This document shows, piece by piece, positions 7,061-17,208 of a stretch of 45,811 nt of DNA. Origin of the DNA: Gammaproteobacteria bacterium. Its GTDB lineage: Bacteria; Pseudomonadota; Gammaproteobacteria; Steroidobacterales; Woeseiaceae. A model generated the notes under the pieces. It was not told where the DNA came from. It worked only from the letters and a program-made list of their open reading frames with translations, and did no database searches. The stretch is from contig JAADHU010000006.1 in the NCBI GenBank assembly GCA_013151645.1, positions 1 through 45,811 of the forward strand, given 5' to 3'. Position numbers and translations under genes: made by a program. Within the stretch, counting starts at the first letter, position 1. Each line of letters opens with the position of its first letter.

Positions 7061-10000
7061 TCAGTTGGCGATCAGCTCACGTAATTCCTGGGCAGCGACC
7101 GACAATGTCGCGAAATCGAGTTCTTCACGCAGCTTCATCTCACGAAGAATTGTATCGTATTTGGCGATTTCCCCGGCATGTTGTTCGACCCATTTGTGAA
7201 ACAAGCGGCTCGGCGTAAGCCGACTTGCGGGTTTCAGGAACTTTGTCGCCAGCGTTCTGCGGTATGCATAGAAATCATCGCGCAAATTGCCACGGGCCAT
7301 GGCCTGCCAGCGGCCTTCGACCGCCAGGCCTTCGACCGCGTTGTGCAACCATACAACGCCAAGACGTTCACTGAGCAGTGCATACATTTTCGCCGCCTCC
7401 AGAACGTCTTTCTTGTACGTTACCGCGAGATCCGCGATATCGAGGCTGCCACGCGTCAATAAGAGTCCGGCCATCTTTTTGGACAGGAGGTCGGGTACAC
7501 CGCGTTGCTCAAGGTCGCGGATCGCTTTCAATTGCCGTTCCTTGCCGGTACCGACCACAACACTGTTCACGCGGCTGTAAATGATTTTGAGCGGTTCCTT
7601 GAGGTGCTCGACAGCCTCGACGATATCCAGATCATCGCCGTATCGGTCAAGCAACCAGAAGCAGGCGTGCCGCATGATGCGGCCGACTTCGAACATCATA
7701 TTCTGCTGCAGTGTGGCAGGAATCTGATTATCGAGTGATTCGATGATCTCCCAGATGTGTCGTGCCTGACACACCTCGCGCGCGACCACGTAAGCTCGCG
7801 CGATGGTCACAACATCGGCGCCAGTGGCATGTTGCACCCGCTGAACGTAGGCGGGGCCCATGCGGTTGACGATATTGTTCGCGATCAGCGTTGCCAGTAT
7901 CTCGCGACTCAGACGATGCCCGGGAATCAGATCTTTGTAGCGCCGGCGCAGTACGGGTGGAAAGTATCGCTGCGGATCGGTAGTCAGAAAATCGTCCAAT
8001 GCCGCGCTGGAAGCCGTGAGACCATTGTAGAGGTCGATTTTCGCATAGCTCAGGACGACCGCAATCTCCGGGCGGGTCAGCCCCTGTTTCCGTTTTCGGC
8101 GATCATCGATTTCCGTTTCATCCGGCAGGAACTCAATGTCCCGGTCGAGCAGGCCGGTTTTTTCAAGATTGGTTATCAGGCGCGCCGTCTCATCGAGTCG
8201 CTCGACCGCACGGGCCTCCATCATGCTGATCGCCTGTGTCTGCAGGTAGTTGTTACGCAGCACGAACTCGGCGATTTCGTCGGTCATTTCGACCAGTAAA
8301 GTATTGCGTTTGCTGCGGGTCAATCGATTCCGCCGTTCCGCCTCGCCCAGGAGAATCTTGATGTTGACCTCCCGGTCCGAACAATCCACGCCAGCCGAGT
8401 TGTCAATAAAATCGGTATTGACTCTGCCGCCGTTGAGGCTGTATTCGATACGCGCTCGCTGCGTCAGACCGAGATTGCCGCCCTCGCCAATGACCTTGCA
8501 GCGCAATTGATTGCCGTTGACACGGACATTGTCATTGCTGCGATCACCGACATCGGCATGACTCTCCGTGCTTGATTTGACGTAAGTTCCTATGCCGCCG
8601 TTCCACAACAGATCGACCTGCATCTTCAGAATGGCCTGGATCAACTGCAATGGCTGTACGCTCGATTCGTTCAGGTCGAGCAATGCGCGGATCTCGCGGG
8701 ACAGGCTGATTTGCTTGGCATTGCGTGAAAAAAGGCCGCCACCCTTGGAGATCATTCTGTCCTCATAGTCGCTCCAGCGCGAGCGCGGCAATTTGAACAG
8801 CCGTCGACGTTCGCGAAAGCTGGCTGCCATGTCGGGATCCGGATCCAGAAAAATGAACTCGTGATTGAATGCGGCGACCAGTTTGATTTTCTTGGACAGC
8901 AGCATGCCGTTGCCGAATACGTCGCCAGCCATGTCGCCAATGCCGGCAACAGTAAACGGATCTTTTTGCACGTCGACGCCCTGTTCGCGGAAGTGTCGTC
9001 GAACGGCCTCCCAGGCTCCGCGCGCGGTAATGCCCATTTTCTTGTGGTCGTAGCCGACGGACCCACCCGAGGCGAAAGCGTCGTCCAGCCAGAAACCGTA
9101 ATCGGCGGAGAGTTGATTGGCGATATCGGAGAAGGTTGCCGTGCCCTTGTCAGCCGCGACGACGAGGTAGGGATCGTCGCTGTCACGTCGCACAACATCA
9201 GTGGGCACGATGACTTTGCCGTCAACAACGTTGTCCGTCAGATCGAGCAATCCCGATATGAACTTTTTGTAGCAGGCAATACCTTCCTGCAGTATCAGAT
9301 CGCGATCGCCCGTGGGCAGGCGTTTGGGTATGAATCCTCCCTTGGCGCCGGTCGGGACGATAACGGTATTCTTCACCACCTGGGCTTTCATGAGGCCCAA
9401 CACTTCAGTACGGAAATCCTCGCGCCGATCGGACCAGCGAATGCCACCGCGTGCGACCTCGCCGCCGCGAAGGTGCACACCCTCGACATCGGGGGCGTAG
9501 ACAAAGATCTCGAATTTCGGCCGTGGCAACGGCACTTCGGGCAGTTGACTCGGATCCAGTTTTATCGAAATAACCGGCTTGAAGTCGCCTTCCGGGCCTC
9601 TTTGATAGTAGTTGGTTCGCAACGTCGCGCTTACCGCACGGGAAAACGCGCTCAGAATGCGATCTTCGTCGAGGTTTCGCGCTTTCTCAACACCTTTCGC
9701 GATGCGCGCCTTGCAGGATTTCAATGCTGCTGTGCGCTTCTGTTTGGAAATCGCAGGATCGAACAGCAACTCAAACTGTTCCACCAGCGTTCTGGCGAAG
9801 CCGGAATGCTGGACCAGCACGTCCTCCATGTAGTCCTGGCTGAATGAGATTCGCAACTGTTGCAGGTACTTTCCATAGCAACGGATGAGGGCCGTTTGAC
9901 GCCAGTCGAGATCCGCTGCCAGGATCAGTCGATTGAAGCCATCGTTTTCCGCCCGGCCGGCAATCAACTGATGGAAGCAATCCTGGAAACGCACGGCAAT

Positions 10001-11890
10001 TGAATCGATATCGAGTGACGCGGCACCCGGGTAATGCAATTCGAAATCCTGAATCCAGAATTTTCTGTTATCCCCGAGACGTACTTCGTAAGGTCGTTCA
10101 CTGTGCACATTGACGCCCATGTCCTCGAGCACCGGCAGAATGCTGAACAGGAGCAGTGGCTCATCGCAACGAAAGGTCCTGAAGCTAAGCTGATCGTCGC
10201 TGGCGCCTTTGGGTTTATGCAACAGCAGGAAATCGTCGTGCTCGCCTTTGAGAAGCCCGTCCATGCGCTTGACGTCGAGGCAGGCGACGGCAGGGTCCAT
10301 GTCGCTCTCATAGGCGGGCGGGAAGCTGTCGCCGTACTCGCGAAAAAGAACATGGCCTTCTTCTACGCCAAAACGTTCATTGAGCTGAACCGATAATTTG
10401 TCTTTCCAGGTCACGACGGCCGCGGCGATATCCTCTTCGATGCGGCGGAAACTGATGCGCGGTCGCTCACCGACCGGCGTACGCACGATAATGTGAGCTC
10501 GGGCCAGCAGTGAATCGGAGATCTGCACGCTCGTATCCACGGATGTTCCGCCAAAAGCGTCGAGCAATATTTTTTCGATCTGGCGGCGCACCGAAGTCGC
10601 GTACTTTTCCCGCGGCACATAGACAAGGCAGGAAAAAAATCGTCGGAACGTGTCGCGGCGCACGAAGAAACGGACTTTGTGCCGTTCCTGAATATTCAAT
10701 ATGCCGTTTGTCGTGCGAACGAGGTCGTGAACCGAGCTTTGAAACAGTTCATCCCGTGGAAACGAGTCGAGTATATGGAAGAGTGCCTTGCCGCGATGTC
10801 CTGACGGATCCAGCCCGGATCGTTCCAGGACACGTTGTACTTTCAATCGCAGCAATGGAATATTGCGCGGGTTCTCGCTGTATGCAATGGACGTAAACAG
10901 GCCGATAAATCGCAATTCGCCGATCGCATTGCCTTTCTCATCGTATTTCTTGACGCCGATGTAATCGAGATAGCTGCGTCGGTGGACGGTTGCTCTCGAA
11001 TTGGCCTTGGTGATGATCAGCCAGTTCTTCGCCCGCGTCAGGCGTTGCATTTCCCGCGTCATTTCAATGGCGCGGCCACCGCGCTCGTCGTGAGACAAAA
11101 CACCGAGGCCTGTGCTTTTTACCGGATGCAGAAACTGTTTCTTGCCGCGATTCTTCAGGACGTATTCGCGGTAGCCCAGAAACGTGAAATGATCGTCGGC
11201 CATCCACTGCAGAAGACCCTGGCTTTCCGCGCGCAACTCCTCGTCGGCACCAACCGGACCGAATACCAGCGATTCCTTGGCCGCCTGCATTTTCACGCGA
11301 ATGGCTCGCCAGTCGCGAACGGCGACGCGCACGTCGGCCAGCACCTTGAGAATCTCGTGCTGGATGAGTTTCAGGTGGTGTTCGTCGGTCTCCTTGTCGA
11401 TGACGAAGCGGACGTACGATTCGATCCGGCCACCCTGGTCTTTTAGTGACACGAGTTTTTGCAGCCGGCCCGCCGCCGTTCGGTGTACGCGGAGAACCGG
11501 GTGGACGGTGATGTGGATATTAAGATTCTGGCGATTAATGGCAGCGGCGACTGAATCAACCAGAAACGGCATGTCATCGTTTACCATCTCGATAATCGTG
11601 TACGCCGAGTCGTAGCCATAGAACTCTTCAGTCGGGTTGAAGATTCTGATCAGCGCCTGACCCTTGCGCCGGGTTTTGGCGAATTCGATGTGGGAGAGTG
11701 CTGCCAGCGCCATCAATTTCGGTGATCGTCCCTGCATGTCCTCGTACGCGACATTGCGGAAGTACTTTCGCAGAAAATGATTGATCTGTTTGCGATCACG
11801 CAGGAGAGCAGATTTCGGTCTCGACGCGACAATCTTGTCAATGAGTTGATCAGTAATGTCGCTGCTGCGACGTTGCGGCTTCTTTGGCAC
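7061..11890 (-). CDS. gdhB: NAD-specific glutamate dehydrogenase, large (about 180 kDa) class
   Basis: This 1609-residue protein catalyses oxidative deamination of glutamate to 2-oxoglutarate with NAD. The N-terminal half is the regulatory, ACT-like region of the L-GDH180 class. The catalytic core lies around residues 810-1110, with [15 protein letters not shown] (near 820), the substrate-binding K-G-G-F-I-P-K (near 850), [16 protein letters not shown] and a long helical C-terminus. Length is normal for this class, known from Pseudomonas and Streptomyces. The start is GTG at 11890 with GGAG eight bases upstream. It follows the E2 gene of the branched-chain 2-oxoacid dehydrogenase by 48 bases on the same strand, which fits removal of the glutamate made when branched-chain amino acids are transaminated. 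The frame is intact throughout. Confidence 0.95.
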   Translation of the reverse strand: MPKKPQRRSSDITDQLIDKIVASRPKSALLRDRKQINHFLRKYFRNVAYEDMQGRSPKLMALAALSHIEFAKTRRKGQALIRIFNPTEEFYGYDSAYTIIEMVNDDMPFLVDSVAAAINRQNLNIHITVHPVLRVHRTAAGRLQKLVSLKDQGGRIESYVRFVIDKETDEHHLKLIQHEILKVLADVRVAVRDWRAIRVKMQAAKESLVFGPVGADEELRAESQGLLQWMADDHFTFLGYREYVLKNRGKKQFLHPVKSTGLGVLSHDERGGRAIEMTREMQRLTRAKNWLIITKANSRATVHRRSYLDYIGVKKYDEKGNAIGELRFIGLFTSIAYSENPRNIPLLRLKVQRVLERSGLDPSGHRGKALFHILDSFPRDELFQSSVHDLVRTTNGILNIQERHKVRFFVRRDTFRRFFSCLVYVPREKYATSVRRQIEKILLDAFGGTSVDTSVQISDSLLARAHIIVRTPVGERPRISFRRIEEDIAAAVVTWKDKLSVQLNERFGVEEGHVLFREYGDSFPPAYESDMDPAVACLDVKRMDGLLKGEHDDFLLLHKPKGASDDQLSFRTFRCDEPLLLFSILPVLEDMGVNVHSERPYEVRLGDNRKFWIQDFELHYPGAASLDIDSIAVRFQDCFHQLIAGRAENDGFNRLILAADLDWRQTALIRCYGKYLQQLRISFSQDYMEDVLVQHSGFARTLVEQFELLFDPAISKQKRTAALKSCKARIAKGVEKARNLDEDRILSAFSRAVSATLRTNYYQRGPEGDFKPVISIKLDPSQLPEVPLPRPKFEIFVYAPDVEGVHLRGGEVARGGIRWSDRREDFRTEVLGLMKAQVVKNTVIVPTGAKGGFIPKRLPTGDRDLILQEGIACYKKFISGLLDLTDNVVDGKVIVPTDVVRRDSDDPYLVVAADKGTATFSDIANQLSADYGFWLDDAFASGGSVGYDHKKMGITARGAWEAVRRHFREQGVDVQKDPFTVAGIGDMAGDVFGNGMLLSKKIKLVAAFNHEFIFLDPDPDMAASFRERRRLFKLPRSRWSDYEDRMISKGGGLFSRNAKQISLSREIRALLDLNESSVQPLQLIQAILKMQVDLLWNGGIGTYVKSSTESHADVGDRSNDNVRVNGNQLRCKVIGEGGNLGLTQRARIEYSLNGGRVNTDFIDNSAGVDCSDREVNIKILLGEAERRNRLTRSKRNTLLVEMTDEIAEFVLRNNYLQTQAISMMEARAVERLDETARLITNLEKTGLLDRDIEFLPDETEIDDRRKRKQGLTRPEIAVVLSYAKIDLYNGLTASSAALDDFLTTDPQRYFPPVLRRRYKDLIPGHRLSREILATLIANNIVNRMGPAYVQRVQHATGADVVTIARAYVVAREVCQARHIWEIIESLDNQIPATLQQNMMFEVGRIMRHACFWLLDRYGDDLDIVEAVEHLKEPLKIIYSRVNSVVVGTGKERQLKAIRDLEQRGVPDLLSKKMAGLLLTRGSLDIADLAVTYKKDVLEAAKMYALLSERLGVVWLHNAVEGLAVEGRWQAMARGNLRDDFYAYRRTLATKFLKPASRLTPSRLFHKWVEQHAGEIAKYDTILREMKLREELDFATLSVAAQELRELIAN

Positions 11891-11938
11891 TGCAGGTACT
11901 CCGGCGGGAGGGTCGTCTGGGTGAGACTCTATACCTAT

Positions 11939-13129
11939 TTACTGCAGTTTTGAAAGGTCTTGTATCACGGCTGCAAGAAATCGACACGCATCGCCGCCGG
12001 TGACGCAACGATGATCAAATGTCAGCGATAGCGGCATACGCCGGTGTACCTCGATGCCACCCATGACGGCAACGACATCGTGCTGCAATTTACCGATTCC
12101 CAGGATGGCAACCGTCGGCGGCACCATTAGTGGAGTCGCATAGCGACCCGCCAACATTCCGAAATTGGACAAGGTGATGGTGTAATTCACCATGTCTTGC
12201 GGTGCTACCGTGCGTTCGAGGGTGGCCTGCTTTACGCTCGCGACGGCCGTCCTGATCTGGTCGACCGACATCGCCTCGACATTGCGGATGACTGGCACGA
12301 TGAGGCCGTCCGGCGTATCGACCGCCATGGCGATATCCACACGCGATTCTTTCTGGTGACTCATGCTTTCCGGCGCGTAAAAACCGTTCAGTGCCGGTTC
12401 GGCGATGCAACCGGCCACCATGGCGCGAAGGACGCGCGCCGTGAAGTCTTTCTTGTTCAGCCAGTCATTGATATCGGCGTCGTCAAAAATCGTGCAGCCA
12501 GCCACTTCGTTCCGGTACTGCGTCATACTTTGAGCCATGACCCGGCGTGCGCCGCGCAGGGCTTCTGCCTGACCGGTCGGCAGGCTGGTACGCTGCAGAG
12601 GCGGTTTATGGTCACGCATTTTCTGCTGGTTCAGCTGATAGTCAGTCAGGTCCGCAATGGTAATTTGCCCGTTCTTGCCGCTTGGCGTGACTTCCACAAG
12701 ATTAATATTGAGTCGCTTCGCTTCCGCTCTCACGGACGGCGTCGCTTTGACCCGACCGGTCTTTCGTCGGTGACGACCGCCGGCGATGGCCGTTTCTTTC
12801 ACGACTTTATCGCCGGTTGGCATGTTGCCGACCACGGTCGCCGCGGCTGACGGACTCGCGGGCGTCTGTTTGGCTGGTGACTCGCCACCCTTGGTGTTGG
12901 CTGTAAAATCAACCAGGGGTGCACCGGTAAGGACCACATCGCCGGCCGCGGCGTGTAATTTGGCTACGATTCCGGATTGCGGTGCCGGTACGTCGACGAC
13001 CGCTTTGGCCGTTTCCACCGAAACGAGTGGGTCATCGACACTGACCGTGTCGCCCTCGGCGACATGCCACTCAACAATTTCGGCTTCGGGCAGCCCTTCG
13101 CCCAGATCTGGCAGGTTGAAAGTCGTCAT
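11939..13129 (-). CDS. bkdB: Branched-chain 2-oxoacid dehydrogenase E2 (dihydrolipoamide acyltransferase)
   Basis: This 396-residue protein has one lipoyl domain at 1-75 (lipoyl lysine Lys42 in V-E-T-A-K-A-V), an alanine/lysine-rich linker, a peripheral-subunit-binding domain (A-T-P-S-V-R-A-E-A-K-R-L) and a C-terminal acyltransferase domain. The active-site motif, usually H-R-x-x-D-G, reads H-R-C-V-T-G-G: the histidine is kept but Asp is Thr. A longer frame extends to 13198, but M-T-T-F-N-L-P-D-L-G-E-G at 13129 is the family start, with GGAG 11 bases upstream. It lies 22 bases after E1 beta. No E3 (lipoamide dehydrogenase) gene is in the window. E1 type and context favour the branched-chain complex over pyruvate dehydrogenase. 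Confidence 0.9.
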   Translation of the reverse strand: MTTFNLPDLGEGLPEAEIVEWHVAEGDTVSVDDPLVSVETAKAVVDVPAPQSGIVAKLHAAAGDVVLTGAPLVDFTANTKGGESPAKQTPASPSAAATVVGNMPTGDKVVKETAIAGGRHRRKTGRVKATPSVRAEAKRLNINLVEVTPSGKNGQITIADLTDYQLNQQKMRDHKPPLQRTSLPTGQAEALRGARRVMAQSMTQYRNEVAGCTIFDDADINDWLNKKDFTARVLRAMVAGCIAEPALNGFYAPESMSHQKESRVDIAMAVDTPDGLIVPVIRNVEAMSVDQIRTAVASVKQATLERTVAPQDMVNYTITLSNFGMLAGRYATPLMVPPTVAILGIGKLQHDVVAVMGGIEVHRRMPLSLTFDHRCVTGGDACRFLAAVIQDLSKLQ

Positions 13130-13151
13130 TTCGAACGGTTCTCCGTTTCGT

Positions 13152-14129
13152 CTAGTCTTCGAGTGATTCCTGGATGACATCGATGATCTTGCCAACACTG
13201 GGCATGTAGTCCATTTCGCGCCGAAACAGCGGCATCACGACATCGTAGCCGGTGACGCGGCGGATCGGTCCCTGCAGATCGTACATGCCTTTTTCCGCCA
13301 CGATAGCGGCAATTTCGGCGCCAACTCCGCAGGTACGCGCGGCCTCGTGCACAATCACCAGGCGCCCGGTTTTCTGCACTGATTCCAGGATGGTTTCGTA
13401 ATCGATCGGGCTGATTGTCGCCAGATCGATTACGTCACAGCGGATGCCCTTGCGGGCGAGCTGGTCAACGGCTTTCAGTGTTTCAAACGTCATGGCACCC
13501 CAGGTCACCACCGTTACGTCGCTGCCTTCGCGCAGGACATAGCAAACGTCCAGTGGCAAGGCTTTGCCGTTGTCTTCAACGTCCTGTTTGTTCAGTCTGT
13601 AGATGCGCTTGGGTTCCAGAAAAACCACCGGATCAGGATCTCGAATCGCCGCCAGCAGCAGACCGTAAGCACGGGTAGGCGATGATGGGATGACCACCCG
13701 AACACCGGGCATATGGGCGAACAGCGACTCGGTACTCTCGGAATGATGTTCCGGCGCATGAATGCCGCCGCCGAAGGGGGCCCGCAATACCATCGGGCAG
13801 GTCAACCGGCCGCGAGTCCGGTTACGCATCCGGCCTGCGTGATTGATAATCTGGTCGACGGTCGGGTAAATGAAGCCCATGAACTGTATTTCTGCGATCG
13901 GACGCATGCCTTGTGCCGCCATGCCGATCGAGATGCCGGCGATCATGCCCTCGGCCAGCGGCGTGTCCTGCACCCGGTCAACACCGAATTTTTGTTGCAG
14001 TCCGGCCGTTGCACGGAATACACCGCCGTTTACGCCAACGTCTTCGCCCAGCACGATCACCCTAGGGTCGTGCTCGAGTTCCCAGGCCATCGCCATGGTG
14101 AGTGCATCAATGAGAGTGACTTCAGCCAT
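13152..14129 (-). CDS. bkdA2: Branched-chain 2-oxoacid dehydrogenase E1, beta subunit
   Basis: This 325-residue transketolase-like subunit forms the E1 heterotetramer with the alpha subunit and decarboxylates branched-chain 2-oxoacids using thiamine diphosphate. Family features are V-L-G-E-D-V-G-V-N-G-G-V-F-R-A-T, D-T-P-L-A-E-G, and the E-I-Q-F-M-G-F-I-Y-P segment. The frame opens upstream at 14183, but ATG 14129 gives the usual N-terminus (M-A-E-V-T-L-I-D-A-L) and overlaps the last eight bases of the alpha gene, indicating coupled translation. Confidence 0.93.
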   Translation of the reverse strand: MAEVTLIDALTMAMAWELEHDPRVIVLGEDVGVNGGVFRATAGLQQKFGVDRVQDTPLAEGMIAGISIGMAAQGMRPIAEIQFMGFIYPTVDQIINHAGRMRNRTRGRLTCPMVLRAPFGGGIHAPEHHSESTESLFAHMPGVRVVIPSSPTRAYGLLLAAIRDPDPVVFLEPKRIYRLNKQDVEDNGKALPLDVCYVLREGSDVTVVTWGAMTFETLKAVDQLARKGIRCDVIDLATISPIDYETILESVQKTGRLVIVHEAARTCGVGAEIAAIVAEKGMYDLQGPIRRVTGYDVVMPLFRREMDYMPSVGKIIDVIQESLED

Positions 14130-15210
14130 GTGAGCCCCCATCGGTGCTGCCATATCGAATCGCGTGTTGGCGCTGTTCCTCAAGCTGTTCCGGCCATTGC
14201 GCGTACATATGATCGAACATCGATTCGATGTCGGGTTTCGGTGTGTGCAGATATTGCTCTACGGCTGCATCCACTTTCGCGGCTGCTTCGTCCAACAGAG
14301 CGGCTTCCTTTTGCTCATCCCAGATGCCCAGATCGGTCAGGTATTGGCGTATTCTGATGAGCGGCTCGACGGTACGAGCGGCCTCCACCTCTTCTTTCTT
14401 GCGATAGCGGCTGGAATCGTCGGCCGTCGTGTGATCGCTCAAACGATAGGTGACAGCCTCGATCAGGCAGGCACCTTCACCGTTGCGTGCGCGTTGCAGC
14501 GCGCGCTCCACCCAGTGCCGCACGGCGATAATGTCGTTACCGTCCACCTGGATGCCGGGAATACCGGCAGCAACGGCCTTTTGAGCCAGTGTTTTCGTCG
14601 CGGTCTGCATCTCGATGGGCACCGAAATCGCCCACTTGTTATTCACAACCATGAAGACGACCGGCAAATTGCGCGCGCCGGCGACGTTCATCGCCTCATA
14701 AAAGGCACCCTCAGAGGTGCCGCCGTCGCCATTGATCGAAATAGCACAACGATCCTCGCCGCGGAGTTGGAATGCCATGGCGGCCCCCGCCGCGTGCAGG
14801 CACTGCGTTGCGATCGGTACACAAAGGGGGAAATCGTTGCGCGGACCGGCGTAGTCGCTGCCGCGTTCATCGCCGCCCCAGTAAAGGAGAATTTCCGCCA
14901 TGGTTACGCCGCGGCACAGCATCGCACCGTATTCGCGGTAGCTCGGCGCCAGCACATCGTCAGGCCGCATCGCGGCGGCGATACCGACATGTGCCGCCTC
15001 ATGCCCGAGACACGACGCATAGGTGCCGAGTTTGCCCGTACGTTGCAGGTTGATCGCCTTGGTATCGAAAACCCGCGTCTCAGTCATGAGCCGATACATA
15101 TCGAGGAGCTTTTCAGTGTCCGTGGCCAGCGCGGGAATGTCGGCGCTGGGTTTTCCCTCCGGGCTCAGAAACTGGCTGTACTGAACCTCGAAATCCGCAA
15201 TGGTTTCCAA
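14122..15210 (-). CDS. bkdA1: Branched-chain 2-oxoacid dehydrogenase E1, alpha subunit
   Basis: This 362-residue protein carries the thiamine-diphosphate motif, starting G-D-G-G-T-S-E-G at residues 161-168 and ending N-N at 190-191, and the S-Y-R-E-Y-G-A and Y-R-L-S-D-H-T-T-A-D-D phosphorylation-loop-like segment of branched-chain E1 alpha proteins. The start codon is TTG at 15210; GGAG (minus, 15220-15217) is six bases before it and no nearby ATG fits. The gene is first in bkdA1-bkdA2-bkdB and lies downstream of a MarR regulator on the same strand, with its own -10 box in the gap. Confidence 0.92.
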   Translation of the reverse strand: METIADFEVQYSQFLSPEGKPSADIPALATDTEKLLDMYRLMTETRVFDTKAINLQRTGKLGTYASCLGHEAAHVGIAAAMRPDDVLAPSYREYGAMLCRGVTMAEILLYWGGDERGSDYAGPRNDFPLCVPIATQCLHAAGAAMAFQLRGEDRCAISINGDGGTSEGAFYEAMNVAGARNLPVVFMVVNNKWAISVPIEMQTATKTLAQKAVAAGIPGIQVDGNDIIAVRHWVERALQRARNGEGACLIEAVTYRLSDHTTADDSSRYRKKEEVEAARTVEPLIRIRQYLTDLGIWDEQKEAALLDEAAAKVDAAVEQYLHTPKPDIESMFDHMYAQWPEQLEEQRQHAIRYGSTDGGSHG

Positions 15211-15293
15211 AAATTACTCCAATAAGGTAGGCGGCAGACGTCAGTTTATCGTGTTATCAGGCCGTGGCCCGGTGTCCGGCGTGTCTGTAAGTA

Positions 15294-15326
15294 CCGGCTA
15301 CGCTTCGCTGAAGCGCCGGCATTATA
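15294..15326 (-). promoter_or_regulatory. bkd promoter -10 box with palindrome at the start point
   Basis: On the minus strand TATAAT (15326-15321) is a perfect -10 box; no good -35 is seen. Directly downstream, CGCTTC-AGC-GAAGCG (15315-15301) is a perfect 15-base palindrome, inside a larger hairpin with flanking CCGGC/GCCGG. The palindrome covers the expected transcription start, the position of a repressor operator, and the neighbouring MarR gene is the obvious candidate regulator. Alternatively it is a 5' mRNA hairpin. Confidence 0.5.
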
Positions 15327-15358
15327 CCTTATGGCCTGAGTTCGTAGAGGCGGCGCGG

Positions 15359-15835
15359 CTACCGTTTTTGTGGTAACGACTCCGGCTCCGGGGCCGTGAA
15401 CAACTGGGCTTTCGCGTACAGCTTGTCGATCACCGTATCCAGCACTTCGACTTCGTCCTCTGTCAGGTCGGCGAGCAAATCAGCCTCCATCTTCATTGCG
15501 AAGGGTGCAACTTCGTTATGCAGTGCAAGACCTTTTTCGGACAGGTTCAGGATGGAACGGCGTCGGTCGGCGTCGGCAAACTGGCGGTCGATACGACCGT
15601 TTTTGATGAGTTTCGTGACCGCTCTGCTGACGGCCACTTTGTCCATGACCGTTCGTTCGGCAACCTCGACAGCGGATAGTCCCGGAAAACGACCCACGAT
15701 CGCGATCACACGCCACTCCGGGATGGAGAGATCGAATCGATCGTAGTACACCGTGGCAATCGAGTGACTGACCGAATGAGAGAGAATTGCCAACCGGTAT
15801 GGCAGAAAATCCTCCAGATTTAAATCGTTGCTCAT
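15359..15835 (-). CDS. MarR-family transcriptional regulator
   Basis: This 158-residue winged-helix protein has the MarR layout: an N-terminal dimerisation helix (L-P-Y-R-L-A-I-L-S-H-S-V-S), a helix-turn-helix at about 54-75 (L-S-A-V-E-V-A-E-R-T ... V-S-R-A-V-T-K-L), and the wing D-A-D-R-R-R-S-I-L-N-L-S-E-K-G (88-102). It lies directly upstream of and on the same strand as bkdA1, with a 148-base gap holding a promoter and palindrome, so it probably controls the bkd operon in response to an acyl-CoA, oxoacid or aromatic ligand. The ligand is unknown. Confidence 0.88.
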   Translation of the reverse strand: MSNDLNLEDFLPYRLAILSHSVSHSIATVYYDRFDLSIPEWRVIAIVGRFPGLSAVEVAERTVMDKVAVSRAVTKLIKNGRIDRQFADADRRRSILNLSEKGLALHNEVAPFAMKMEADLLADLTEDEVEVLDTVIDKLYAKAQLFTAPEPESLPQKR

Positions 15836-15911
15836 AGACAGCTACCCGTTTCCCGACGATCGCGCCACGTCAATCTATTGTCTCCTCGATGCGGCCCTAG
15901 CGTAACAGGGT

Positions 15912-17042
15912 TTAGGACAGGTGCGCCATATGCAAGTATTTTCTTGACTGCATTTCGATCAACCGACTGCGCGTTCGTTCGAATTCGAACCTGAGTCGCG
16001 TACCTTCGTAAAGTAAATCGACACTTGCGACCGACGACAGTATGAGTTTCACGCGGCGGTCATAAAATTCGTCGACCAATGCGATAAACCGGCGTGCCGG
16101 ATCGTCAAGCGCGCCGGTCATGATCGGGATACGCGAGATGATGACAGTCTGGTACGAACGTGCGATTTCGATGTAGTCCTGCTGGCTGCGCGGCCCTTCG
16201 CAGAGTTCATCGAATTCGAACCAGACAACGCCTTTGGCGGCCGCCACACTGCGTACGGGTCTGCCCAGAATATCTATAATCTTCGCTTCTTCAATTCGGC
16301 CTGGTGCGATCTGCTGAAAGTAGTAAGTCAGGCGTGGCCGGGTGTCTTCGTCCTTGCCGTGAAAAAAGGTGCCCTCCGTTTGCAGCAATTCAAGTCGATA
16401 ATCCGCTCCTGCGTCGAGATGGACGACATCGGTGTATTGCTGCAGCAGTTCGATGGCCGGCAGGAAGCGGTCGCGTTGCAGCCCATCACGATACAGATCG
16501 ACGGGCGGCGAATTAGACGTTGTGACGAGTGTAACGCCGCGGCTGAAAAGACCGTCAAGCAGCCGGCCGAGAATCATTGCGTCGCCGATATCGCTGACAA
16601 AGAACTCATCGAAACAAAGCACGCGAATTTCACTGGCCAATGCGGCTGCGACAACATCCAACGGGTCTTCCGCGCCGCTGGCCGCTTTGAGGCGAGCGTG
16701 CACGTCGCGCATCATGCGGTAGAAATGAACGCGTTTCTTGTCGGCAATGGCCAGGGTGTCGAAAAACAAATCCATCAGGAAGGTCTTGCCGCCGCCGACG
16801 TCGCCCCATAGATACACACCGCGGACATTGGTGCGGGATCCTTTTATTCCGAGCAGTCCGAGTATTCCATTTCGGCGATTACTTTGATCGACCAGCCTCC
16901 GTTGCAGCCCGGCCAGTTTTTCGACGATGCGGGTTTGCGCGCCGTCGCCGATGAGACCGTCCGTGGCTGCATACGCGCTGCGAATATCCAGTGGTTGTTT
17001 CTTCTGCGGGGACAAGCGACGATCCTGCTGGCAATAATCCAC
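15912..17042 (-). CDS. zapE: Cell-division ATPase ZapE (AFG1-like)
   Basis: This 376-residue AAA-type ATPase has a Walker A motif G-D-V-G-G-G-K-T (residues 80-87), Walker B V-L-C-F-D-E-F (141-147) followed by F-V-S-D-I-G-D-A, and the sensor segment V-T-T-S-N-S-P-P. ZapE associates with the FtsZ ring in E. coli and its homologue Lace1/AFG1 acts in protein quality control. The start is uncertain: GTG 17042 has no clear ribosome binding site, and a TTG nine codons further (about 17015) has AGGA well placed. It is divergent from the ETF-quinone oxidoreductase gene. Confidence 0.9.
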   Translation of the reverse strand: MDYCQQDRRLSPQKKQPLDIRSAYAATDGLIGDGAQTRIVEKLAGLQRRLVDQSNRRNGILGLLGIKGSRTNVRGVYLWGDVGGGKTFLMDLFFDTLAIADKKRVHFYRMMRDVHARLKAASGAEDPLDVVAAALASEIRVLCFDEFFVSDIGDAMILGRLLDGLFSRGVTLVTTSNSPPVDLYRDGLQRDRFLPAIELLQQYTDVVHLDAGADYRLELLQTEGTFFHGKDEDTRPRLTYYFQQIAPGRIEEAKIIDILGRPVRSVAAAKGVVWFEFDELCEGPRSQQDYIEIARSYQTVIISRIPIMTGALDDPARRFIALVDEFYDRRVKLILSSVASVDLLYEGTRLRFEFERTRSRLIEMQSRKYLHMAHLS

Positions 17043-17168
17043 AAAGGTTACCGTGCGGACGCAATCACGACCAGTACCCGATCGGCAATACGGCAGAGCG
17101 GATCGACTATTGTTGTCTGATCCGGGTATAGCGCGTTGAAAATACTCTGCATGGTTTTTTCAACAGGC

Positions 17169-17177
17169 TGCTAGAAT
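17169..17177 (+). promoter_or_regulatory. Extended -10 promoter of the ETF-QO gene
   Basis: TGCTAGAAT (TG, one base, TAGAAT) is an extended -10 element 31 bases before the start codon. No -35 is obvious. The same words, CAAC then CTGCTAGAAT then CG, occur upstream of dsbC. Confidence 0.5.
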
Positions 17178-17208
17178 ACGTGCCTCCATCAGACCACTGA
17201 AAAAGAAA

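Noticed and set aside
8861-9847. A 328-codon open frame antisense to the glutamate dehydrogenase gene
   Set aside because: It lies wholly opposite a conserved catalytic region, shows no family motif, and such frames arise from the codon bias of GC-rich genes.
14164-15225. A 353-codon open frame antisense to bkdA1
   Set aside because: Mirror of a well-conserved E1 alpha gene with no recognisable domain or ribosome binding site.
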